From JBFLVN01 sp040758475 (GTDB lineage: Bacteria; JAGRBM01), in contig JBFLVN010000250.1 of NCBI GenBank assembly GCA_040758475.1, positions 1 through 5,332 of the forward strand: a DNA stretch of 5,332 nt, read 5' to 3'. Positions within the stretch are counted from its first letter, which is position 1, and every line of letters starts with the position of its first letter. Below, one piece after another: positions 1 through 5,332 of this stretch. A model generated the notes under the pieces. The model saw nothing but the letters and a program-made list of their open reading frames with translations. It made no database searches and had not been told where the DNA came from. The position numbers were made by a program, and so were the translations under genes.

Positions 1-109
1 TGGAGGCTCTTGTTATGATATTAGACATAGATGTTTAATAAATTCCTTCACTGATTCGCTCGTCATTCGAGGTATCTTTAAAATAATAATAATATTAAGT
101 AGTTATAGA

Positions 110-115
110 TATAAT
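110..115 (+). promoter_or_regulatory. Possible -10 element (TATAAT) for the sulfatase
   Basis: A perfect TATAAT lies 94 bases before the sulfatase ATG. No TTGACA-like -35 box stands 16-19 bases upstream (that region is a run of AAT repeats), and there is no extended TG motif before it. In such AT-rich DNA the hexamer could easily occur by chance. If it is used, transcription would start near 122, and the leader of about 87 bases would contain both inverted repeats at 154-169 and 178-192. Confidence 0.25.
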
Positions 116-153
116 CAATTTCTTTTATTTACTTGTGAGGTTGCAATATTTAT

Positions 154-169
154 GAGACAAAAATGTCTC
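154..169. promoter_or_regulatory. 16-bp inverted repeat, candidate operator
   Basis: GAGACA and TGTCTC form a perfect 6-bp inverted repeat around an AAAA centre, ending 39 bases before the sulfatase start. The size and symmetry fit a binding site for a dimeric repressor. I see no second copy before the TetR gene or metH, so nothing ties it to the TetR protein encoded downstream. It could also be a weak leader hairpin or a chance repeat in AT-rich DNA. Confidence 0.35.
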
Positions 170-177
170 TAAAATAT

Positions 178-192
178 GCCGCCCAGGGCGGC
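178..192 (+). repeat. GC-rich palindrome directly before the sulfatase ribosome binding site
   Basis: GCCGCCCAGGGCGGC is a perfect 7-bp inverted repeat around a single A. As RNA it would fold with 6 pairs and a 3-base loop. It ends two bases before the Shine-Dalgarno sequence and marks the switch from AT-rich to GC-rich DNA. It is placed to affect translation initiation or to bind a protein. There is no T-run after it on the plus strand, so it is not a plus-strand terminator. Confidence 0.45.
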
Positions 193-193
193 G

Positions 194-200
194 AGGGGAG
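194..200 (+). promoter_or_regulatory. Ribosome binding site that fixes the sulfatase start at 209
   Basis: AGGGGAG, a purine-rich Shine-Dalgarno-like sequence, sits 8 bases before the ATG at 209. The earlier in-frame ATG at 176 has only A/T-rich sequence before it and lies across the GC palindrome. Starting there would also put 11 extra residues, three of them arginine, ahead of an otherwise standard signal peptide. The 209 start is therefore preferred. Confidence 0.7.
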
Positions 201-208
201 AACTTCCA

Positions 209-1747
209 ATGAACCCGTATCAATGGAAAATCCGCGTTCCAGTGATTCTCGCAGCTTGGGCCGCCCTTCTGATGGGTTTGGCGCCTCATGCCAGCGCCGC
301 GCCCAATATCGTTTTTATCCTGGCCGATGACCTGGATTCCGTAAATTCCCAGTATTGGGAAAAAGCCACGAGCCAGGGGGCCGACGACCCGCTCAAGAAG
401 ACCAAGGCCCTCCTTAAAAGCCAGGGGATGACGTTCGTGAACGCCTTCGCCCCGACGCCCATCTGCTGTCCGGCGCGCTCCACCATCCTGACCGGCAAGC
501 TCGGCCACAACACAGGGGTGCTCACGAACGGCGGCGATTACGGCGGCTGGGCGACTTTCGCCGCCAATGGAAACGAAGAGAAGACCTTCGCCGTGTGGCT
601 TCAGAATGCGGGCTACAAGACGGCCCTCATCGGCAAGTACATGAACGGCCTCGATGCCGAGCCCTATCACATCCCGCCCGGATGGAGTGAATGGTACGGC
701 TTCGTGGGGCCCCACGTCTGGGAGTACACGGGCTACAACTACGACGTCAACGAGAACGGAACCATCAACCATTACGGCTTGTCTGCGGAGGATTATTCGA
801 CGGACTACGTTTCCCGGCAGGCGGTGGATTTCATCCGGCGCGCGGAGGCGAACGATTCCCAGCCCTTTATGCTCTATGTCGCGCCGACGGCCCCGCACCT
901 TCCTCTTCCGCCGGCACCCCGGCATTCAAACAACCCGTACTCCAACGCGAGCCCACCTTCACCGCCGAACTATCAAGAAGCCGATCTCTCGGACAAATCG
1001 GCGTGGCTGCGCCTCACGGGCGCCATCCGCTACGCGGAAACCGCGGCTTGGAACCCCATCGACTACCGCAATCGCCAGGGTTCGCTCTACGCATTGGACG
1101 ATCTCGTCGAAAGCGTAGTGAACGAGTTGGCGACGAAGGGAGAGCTTTCCAACACCTATATCATTTTTACGAGTGATAACGGGTATAACCTGGGCGCCCA
1201 CCGGCTGATTCACAAGATGGCTCCCTACGAGGAATCCATCCGTGTTCCCTTCGTGATTCGCGGCCCGGGTGTTCCCGCGGGAAGCGTCCGGAGCGAGATG
1301 GCTCTTGAATCGGATTTCGCCCCTACGTTCGCCAAATTGGCGGGTCTTTCGATCCCTTCGGACGTGGACGGCCGTTCTCTCGTTCCTCTTTTCTCCGGGG
1401 CTTCGGTGGCGTCCTGGCGCAGTGATTTTCTCGTCCAGTACGTTTCGGCGGGCGCCGCCAACGGGATTGGGGCCGAATTGCCGCCCGCTTTTTGGTATTT
1501 GACCGGCCAGGAACTTCCCACGTACCGGGCCCTCCGGACGAAGGACTATCTCTATGTGGAATTTTACGAGAACGAGTACGCCCCCAACATCCACGAGTAC
1601 GAACTCTATGATTTGCGGAGCGATCCGTACCAACTCAACAACCTCTTGAGCACATTCCTTGGAAGGTGGCGGTACCGCTATCTCACCGCCCAGTTCGACG
1701 ACCGCCTGGATGAACTGGAAAGCTGCACGGGCGCCAATTGCCGGTAG
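209..1747 (+). CDS. Exported sulfatase, N-acetylglucosamine-6-sulfatase-like
   Basis: A 512-residue type I sulfatase, which hydrolyses sulfate esters with a formylglycine made from an active-site cysteine. Residues 1-30 look like a signal peptide (short basic start, hydrophobic core, A-S-A before the likely cut), so it should act in the periplasm or outside the cell. Visible family features are the metal-binding Asp40-Asp41, Cys86 in C-C-P-A-R-S followed by T-I-L-T-G-K, Lys143 in G-K-Y, His230 in A-P-H, Asp323-Asn324 in T-S-D-N-G, and Lys336 before the P-Y-E-E-S-I-R-V-P block. The PLKKTKAL, GMTF and CCPxR blocks and the closing C-x4-C (Cys506, Cys511) resemble, from memory, the GlcNAc-6-sulfatase branch. 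The substrate is not known: a sulfated polysaccharide or glycan is plausible, while an aryl or alkyl sulfate is possible. No formylglycine-generating enzyme, transporter or glycoside hydrolase is in view. The reading frame is intact. Confidence 0.93.
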   Translation: MNPYQWKIRVPVILAAWAALLMGLAPHASAAPNIVFILADDLDSVNSQYWEKATSQGADDPLKKTKALLKSQGMTFVNAFAPTPICCPARSTILTGKLGHNTGVLTNGGDYGGWATFAANGNEEKTFAVWLQNAGYKTALIGKYMNGLDAEPYHIPPGWSEWYGFVGPHVWEYTGYNYDVNENGTINHYGLSAEDYSTDYVSRQAVDFIRRAEANDSQPFMLYVAPTAPHLPLPPAPRHSNNPYSNASPPSPPNYQEADLSDKSAWLRLTGAIRYAETAAWNPIDYRNRQGSLYALDDLVESVVNELATKGELSNTYIIFTSDNGYNLGAHRLIHKMAPYEESIRVPFVIRGPGVPAGSVRSEMALESDFAPTFAKLAGLSIPSDVDGRSLVPLFSGASVASWRSDFLVQYVSAGAANGIGAELPPAFWYLTGQELPTYRALRTKDYLYVEFYENEYAPNIHEYELYDLRSDPYQLNNLLSTFLGRWRYRYLTAQFDDRLDELESCTGANCR

Positions 1748-1769
1748 GGAGGGGCTGGTTTCTGGAAGT

Positions 1770-1800
1770 GAGGGGGTGGGTTGCCACCCCCTCTTTGTTT
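1770..1800 (+). terminator. Intrinsic terminator after the sulfatase
   Basis: A perfect 10-bp stem (1770-1779 with 1784-1793, GAGGGGGTGG against its complement) closes on a GTTG loop and runs into TTTGTTT at 1794-1800. It begins 22 bases after the sulfatase stop codon. The stem is very GC-rich and the tail has six T in seven bases, which is the classical Rho-independent layout. It should largely separate sulfatase transcription from the TetR gene. Confidence 0.85.
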
Positions 1801-1807
1801 ATCCAAG

Positions 1808-1814
1808 AGGAGGG
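1808..1814 (+). promoter_or_regulatory. Strong ribosome binding site that fixes the TetR start at GTG 1820
   Basis: AGGAGGG is a full Shine-Dalgarno core, 5 bases before the in-frame GTG at 1820. The competing ATG at 1856 is preceded by TACACTTCTGCC, which has no Shine-Dalgarno character. An in-frame TTG at 1781 lies inside the terminator loop and is not credible. The GTG is therefore taken as the start. Confidence 0.65.
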
Positions 1815-1819
1815 ATCGC

Positions 1820-2452
1820 GTGGATTCAAAGCAGCTCCATCGGTACACTTCTGCCATGCCCGCCGGACGTCCCCAGGCCACGACCGAGCAAGTGGAGCAG
1901 CAGCGCGCGCGCCTCATCTTGGCGGCGGCGCGCACGTTTCAGCGCATGGGGTACGCCAACGCCGCCGTCGCCGACGTGATCGCCGAAGCGGGCATGTCGC
2001 GGCGGTCTTTCTACGAGCATTTCTCTTCCAAAGAAGATGCCTTGATCGCCGTGGTTGAATACGGTGCCAAACTGCTTGTCGCGGAAACGACTCGCCGCGT
2101 CCAAGGGATTCAAGACCCCGTTCGTCGCCTGGAGATTTTTCTCGATTCAGCCCTGGAAATCGCCTCCAGCCAGGATGCTCCCATGATCGGCTACCAGGTC
2201 ATGGCAGCAGGGGAAGTCCCCCGCGAGCGCCGCCGCCAAATGCTCGAGCGCGTCTGCGACGTGATCGAAGCGCAGGTGGCCCTGGCCCACCGGCAGGGGG
2301 CTTTTTCTCGTCCTCCGGACCGGACCATCATCCGCCTCTTTATCGGCGGGCTTGATGCCCTTTTGCTCTCGTACCACGCCGAAGGCCGGGCGCGGGATAT
2401 CCGGCAAGTAGCCCCCGTTGTAAAAGAACTCCTCTTCCGGGCTTTTCGCTAG
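1820..2452 (+). CDS. TetR/AcrR-family transcriptional regulator
   Basis: A 210-residue protein, within the usual TetR size range, that should bind DNA as a dimer and release it when a small ligand binds the C-terminal domain. The N-terminal DNA-binding domain spans about residues 25-75. It shows the family pattern: a first helix with I-L-A-A-A-R-T-F, then G-Y-A-N-A, a helix-turn-helix at about 48-67 (V-A-D-V-I-A-E-A-G-M-S-R-R-S-F-Y-E-H-F), and S-S-K-E-D-A-L. The all-helical remainder (about 80-210) is the ligand and dimer part and does not show me which ligand it binds. The GTG start rests on the AGGAGG before it; the ATG at 1856 would give a 198-residue protein beginning MPAGRP, a common look for this family, and keeps the whole DNA-binding domain. 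Its targets are unknown: itself, the sulfatase or metH are all possible, but no shared palindrome is visible at the gene starts. Confidence 0.9.
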   Translation: MDSKQLHRYTSAMPAGRPQATTEQVEQQRARLILAAARTFQRMGYANAAVADVIAEAGMSRRSFYEHFSSKEDALIAVVEYGAKLLVAETTRRVQGIQDPVRRLEIFLDSALEIASSQDAPMIGYQVMAAGEVPRERRRQMLERVCDVIEAQVALAHRQGAFSRPPDRTIIRLFIGGLDALLLSYHAEGRARDIRQVAPVVKELLFRAFR

Positions 2453-2496
2453 GGTTTCGCTCGCCAGCACCCATCGATTAGACTTTTGCCCCCTTT

Positions 2497-2520
2497 GGGC
2501 GGGCGCCTGGGCCCATGCCC
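2497..2520 (+). repeat. GC-rich hairpin in the TetR-metH gap
   Basis: Two GGGC blocks (2497-2500 and 2501-2504) can pair with two GCCC blocks (2517-2520 and 2511-2514), giving eight G-C pairs, a 6-base loop and a 2-base AT bulge. It ends four bases before the metH Shine-Dalgarno sequence. No T-run follows, so it is a poor terminator for the TetR gene. A shorter CCC-TTT-GGG pairing at 2491-2499 would compete with its outer stem. It may influence metH translation or may simply reflect GC-rich sequence. The 87-base gap is too short to hold a full cobalamin riboswitch. Confidence 0.35.
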
Positions 2521-2524
2521 TGTT

Positions 2525-2531
2525 GGGGTGA
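2525..2531 (+). promoter_or_regulatory. Ribosome binding site for metH
   Basis: GGGGTGA lies 8 bases before the ATG at 2540. A GTG at 2528 is in the same frame and would add four residues, but it sits within this motif and has no better one ahead of it. The ATG is therefore preferred. Confidence 0.55.
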
Positions 2532-2539
2532 CGATTTGT

Positions 2540-5332
2540 ATGGCCAAAGATTCAAATACCGCTCGCGCAAAGCGCCTTTCCCTGCTCGAAGGGCTTCTCG
2601 CGCAACGCATCCTCCTCCTCGATGGGGCCATGGGAACCATGGTCCAGGCACGGAAGCTGGAGGAAAAGGACTACCGGAGCGAGCGCTTCCGGGATCACCC
2701 GAAGGAACTTCGGGGGAACACGGACCTTTTGTGCCTGACCCGGCCCGACGTGGTGGCCGACATCCACCGCGCTTACTTCGAAGCTGGGGCGGACATTGTT
2801 GAAACGAACAGCTTCAACGCCCAGGCCATCTCCCAATCCGACTACGGCCTCGAAGGGATCGTCTACGACCTGAACGTAGCGGCCGCGCGCCTCGCCCGGC
2901 AGGCGGCCGACGAGTTCGAGAAGAAGGATTCCGCCCGTCCCCGATTCGTGGCGGGCGTTCTGGGGCCTACGAACAAGACGGCCTCCCTTTCCCCCAAGGT
3001 GAGCGATCCGGGTTTTCGCAACGTCGATTTCGATGAACTCGTCACGGCCTACACGGAAAATCTCCGGGGCCTTCTCGATGGCGGGGCCGATCTCGTTTTG
3101 ATCGAGACGGTCTTCGACACGCTCAATTGCAAGGCCGCCATCTTCGCTGTGGAATCCTATTTCGACCGGGTGGGGTACCGCGTTCCCGTGATGATCTCGG
3201 GGACGATCACGGATGCGAGCGGACGGACCCTCTCGGGCCAGACGGTCGAAGCTTTTTGGAACTCGGTCGCCCACGCCAGGCCCCTTTCGGTGGGCCTTAA
3301 TTGCGCCCTGGGAGTCAAGCAGCTCCGCCAGTACGTGGACGACCTCTCCCGCGTCGCTTCGGCACGCGTGAGCTGCCACCCGAACGCGGGCCTTCCCAAC
3401 CAGTTCGGCGGTTACGACGATACGCCCGCGTACATGGCGGAAGAAATTGCCGAATGGGCCCGCGAAGGTTTTCTCAACATCGTGGGGGGCTGCTGCGGGA
3501 CGACGCCGGATCACATCCGGGCCATCGCCAAAGCCATTTCGGGAATCACTCCCCGGAAGGCGCCCGATTTGCCAAGGCAATGCCGGCTCTCGGGTCTCGA
3601 ACCCCGTTCCATCTGGCCGGGTGCCCCCTTTGTGAATGTGGGAGAGCGCACGAACGTCACGGGCTCGGCCAAATTCGCCAAGCTCATCCGCGCCGATGAT
3701 TACGAAGGAGCGCTCGCGGTCGGGCGCGAGCAGGTCGAGGGCGGCGCCCAGGTAATCGACGTGAACATGGACGAGGGGCTTCTCGATTCGGAGAAAGCCA
3801 TGGTCCGGTTCCTTCGGCTTGTCGCCTCCGAGCCCGACATCAGCCGCGTTCCGGTGATGGTCGATTCCTCCAAGTGGAGCGTGATCGAAGCGGGCCTCAA
3901 GTGCCTTCAGGGCAAGGGGATCGTGAACTCGATCAGCCTGAAGGAAGGCGAAGCGGAGTTCCTCCGGCAGGCAAGGCTCGTTCGCCGCTACGGCGCCGCT
4001 GTAGTGGTGATGGCTTTTGATGAACAAGGCCAGGCCGACACGAAAGAACGGAAGGTTGCCGTTTGCCGCCGGGCGTACCGGCTTTTGACCGAGGAAGCGG
4101 GATTTCTGCCTGAAGACATCATCTTCGATCCCAACATTTTCGCCGTGGCGACGGGAATTGAGGAGCACAACCGCTACGGGGCCGATTACATCGAGGCGGT
4201 CCGGGAAATCCGCCGCTCGCTCCCGCACGCTCTGACGAGCGGCGGGGTGAGCAATCTCTCGTTTTCGTTCCGCGGGAACAATCCCGTGCGGGAAGCCATG
4301 CACTCGGTCTTCCTCTACCACGCCATCCAGGCGGGCCTTTCCATGGCGATCGTGAACGCGGGCCAGCTTCCTGTGTACGAGGACGTTCCGGCGGATCTGC
4401 GCGAGCGGATCGAGGATGTTCTCTTCAATCGCCGCCCTGACGCGACGGAGCGGCTCATCGAAGCGGCTTCTGCGTTCAAAGGGCAGGAAAAAGAAAAGAA
4501 AGACGATCTGGCGTGGCGAAAGCTCTCCGCCCCGGAACGCCTCCAGCATGCCCTCGTCCATGGCATCGCCGATTTCATCGAAGGCGATACGGAAGAAGTG
4601 CGAAAGGAATCGAAGCGTCCCCTCGACGTAATCGAGGGCCCGCTCATGGACGGGATGAACCGGGTGGGGGACCTCTTCGGTTCGGGGAAGATGTTCCTCC
4701 CACAGGTCGTCAAAAGCGCCCGCGTGATGAAGAAGGCGGTCGCCTACCTCGTCCCATTTCTCGAGGAAGAAAAGCGTCGGACCGGTACGGCCGGAAAATC
4801 CCAGGGGAAAATCCTACTGGCCACCGTGAAGGGGGACGTGCACGACATCGGGAAGAACATCGTGGGGGTCGTCCTCCAGTGCAACGGGTATGAAGTGATC
4901 GACCTGGGAGTCATGGTCCCCTGCGAAAAGATTCTCCACACGGCGGCCGAGGAGAAGGTTGACGCAGTGGGGCTCTCGGGCCTCATCACCCCTTCTCTCG
5001 AAGAAATGGTGCACGTGGCACGGGAGATGGAGCGGCAGCGGATCGAACTGCCGCTCCTCATCGGCGGAGCTACGACATCGAAGGTCCACACGGCGGTGAA
5101 GATCGCGCCCGCATATCACGGCACCGTCGTTCACGTGCTCGACGCTTCGCGGAGCGTGGGAGTGGTGGGAAGCCTTCTGAGCGGCACTCAGCGGGAGAAT
5201 TTCGTCGCCCAAGTCCGCTCCGAGTATGAAAAAACGAAAAAACTCCACGAGGGGCGCCGGGCGGCGGAGCGGATTATCACTTTGGATGAAGCCCGGAAGA
5301 ACCGGCTTTCCATTGATTGGAAGAAAGCGCCG
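2540..5332 (+). CDS. metH: Cobalamin-dependent methionine synthase (5' part; runs off the window)
   Basis: Cytoplasmic enzyme that moves a methyl group from 5-methyltetrahydrofolate via cobalamin to homocysteine, giving methionine and tetrahydrofolate. The visible 931 codons are open throughout. The homocysteine module (about 1-340) has D-G-A-M-G-T at 28-33 and the zinc cysteines Cys255, Cys318 and Cys319. The pterin module (about 362-620) has V-N-V-G-E-R-T-N at 365-372, N-M-D-E-G at 409-413, D-S-S-K-W at 442-446 and D-P-N at 530-532. The cobalamin cap follows (about 655-750, M-D-G-M-N at 703-707). The B12 domain has D-V-H-D-I-G at 766-771, with His768 as the lower cobalt ligand, Asp766 and Ser819 completing the known ligand triad, and G-G-A-T-T-S at 842-847. 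Residues about 905-931 look like the start of the reactivation domain, so some 300 residues should lie beyond the window (the E. coli enzyme has about 1227). Transcription with the TetR gene is possible but unproven. Confidence 0.98.
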   Translation, partial: MAKDSNTARAKRLSLLEGLLAQRILLLDGAMGTMVQARKLEEKDYRSERFRDHPKELRGNTDLLCLTRPDVVADIHRAYFEAGADIVETNSFNAQAISQSDYGLEGIVYDLNVAAARLARQAADEFEKKDSARPRFVAGVLGPTNKTASLSPKVSDPGFRNVDFDELVTAYTENLRGLLDGGADLVLIETVFDTLNCKAAIFAVESYFDRVGYRVPVMISGTITDASGRTLSGQTVEAFWNSVAHARPLSVGLNCALGVKQLRQYVDDLSRVASARVSCHPNAGLPNQFGGYDDTPAYMAEEIAEWAREGFLNIVGGCCGTTPDHIRAIAKAISGITPRKAPDLPRQCRLSGLEPRSIWPGAPFVNVGERTNVTGSAKFAKLIRADDYEGALAVGREQVEGGAQVIDVNMDEGLLDSEKAMVRFLRLVASEPDISRVPVMVDSSKWSVIEAGLKCLQGKGIVNSISLKEGEAEFLRQARLVRRYGAAVVVMAFDEQGQADTKERKVAVCRRAYRLLTEEAGFLPEDIIFDPNIFAVATGIEEHNRYGADYIEAVREIRRSLPHALTSGGVSNLSFSFRGNNPVREAMHSVFLYHAIQAGLSMAIVNAGQLPVYEDVPADLRERIEDVLFNRRPDATERLIEAASAFKGQEKEKKDDLAWRKLSAPERLQHALVHGIADFIEGDTEEVRKESKRPLDVIEGPLMDGMNRVGDLFGSGKMFLPQVVKSARVMKKAVAYLVPFLEEEKRRTGTAGKSQGKILLATVKGDVHDIGKNIVGVVLQCNGYEVIDLGVMVPCEKILHTAAEEKVDAVGLSGLITPSLEEMVHVAREMERQRIELPLLIGGATTSKVHTAVKIAPAYHGTVVHVLDASRSVGVVGSLLSGTQRENFVAQVRSEYEKTKKLHEGRRAAERIITLDEARKNRLSIDWKKAP

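Larger units (their letters stand above)
1..175. other. AT-rich non-coding segment upstream of the sulfatase
   Basis: This stretch has 46 G or C in 175 bases (about 26%), against roughly 60% in the genes that follow. I see no gene in it on either strand. It contains a short (AAT)4 run at 82-93, a consensus-like TATAAT at 110-115 and a 16-bp inverted repeat at 154-169. The likeliest role is an AT-rich promoter region for the sulfatase. The sharpness of the change at about 176 also fits the edge of a transferred segment or an assembly join; the sequence alone cannot decide between these. Confidence 0.6.

Noticed and set aside
82..93. (AAT)4 microsatellite-like run
   Set aside because: Four copies in very AT-rich DNA are expected by chance, and I see no sign of a phase-variation role.
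178..192. The GC palindrome read as a minus-strand terminator, since A/T-rich sequence follows it on that strand
   Set aside because: No minus-strand gene lies to its right that would need it, and the bases after it on that strand (ATATTTT) are only a weak T-run.
176..208. Sulfatase start at the upstream ATG 176
   Set aside because: It has no ribosome binding site, lies on the GC palindrome, and adds an arginine-rich stretch ahead of a standard signal peptide. ATG 209 has a good Shine-Dalgarno sequence.
125..925. Minus-strand open frame of 266 codons overlapping the start of the sulfatase
   Set aside because: It covers the signal peptide and active-site region of a clear sulfatase, shows no family motif, and its last part is read from AT-rich intergenic DNA.
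959..1633. Minus-strand open frame of 224 codons within the sulfatase
   Set aside because: It is antisense to conserved sulfatase blocks and has no recognisable domain or convincing start signal.
2453..2539. Cobalamin or S-adenosylmethionine riboswitch before metH
   Set aside because: The gap is only 87 bases, shorter than a full cobalamin riboswitch, and I see none of the conserved core sequence of either class. Only a simple GC-rich hairpin is visible.
2552..4561. A 669-codon open frame on the minus strand, opposite metH
   Set aside because: It lies wholly opposite a strongly conserved gene whose key motifs are all in the plus frame. Its product is rich in Arg, Asp, His and Gly with no recognisable domain, as expected from the complement of GC-biased codons.
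209..5332. A sulfur-scavenging operon joining sulfatase, regulator and metH
   Set aside because: A strong terminator follows the sulfatase, no shared operator is visible, and MetH recycles homocysteine rather than using released sulfate. The link is thematic only.

Overview
The window comes from a bacterial chromosome with a coding G+C of about 60% (estimated by eye). It carries three plus-strand genes in a row: an exported sulfatase (209-1747), a TetR-family repressor (1820-2452), and the first 931 codons of cobalamin-dependent methionine synthase, metH (2540 to the window end). The phylum cannot be fixed from these genes. MetH is strongly conserved and reads much like the enterobacterial protein. 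The sulfatase resembles the N-acetylglucosamine-6-sulfatase type, which occurs in many bacteria. Shine-Dalgarno sequences before all three starts, an intrinsic terminator and dense coding are clearly bacterial.

Bases 1-175 hold no gene and are very AT-rich (46 G+C in 175, about 26%), with an abrupt change to GC-rich sequence at about 176. A perfect TATAAT and a 16-bp inverted repeat lie in this segment. A 15-bp GC-rich palindrome and then the ribosome binding site of the sulfatase follow directly. The sulfatase has a signal peptide, a C-x-P-x-R formylglycine motif and the metal and sulfate ligands of the family, so it is probably active outside the cytoplasm if a formylglycine-generating enzyme exists elsewhere in the genome. 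It is followed by a strong intrinsic terminator.

The TetR gene begins only 19 bases after that terminator if its best-supported GTG start is correct. Its promoter must then overlap the end of the sulfatase or it relies on read-through. An 87-base gap with a GC-rich hairpin separates it from metH. The visible part of metH contains intact homocysteine/zinc, pterin, cobalamin-cap and cobalamin-binding modules with all expected key residues. The window stops at the beginning of the AdoMet-dependent reactivation domain.

The three genes do not form an obvious pathway. Sulfatase and MetH both touch sulfur metabolism in a loose sense, but the terminator between the first two genes argues against one operon, and no operator-like repeat is shared among the gene starts. 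I see no mobile element, CRISPR array, RNA gene or clearly new biological system. The most unusual points are the compositional break before the sulfatase, the pair of inverted repeats in its leader, and the cramped terminator-to-TetR junction.
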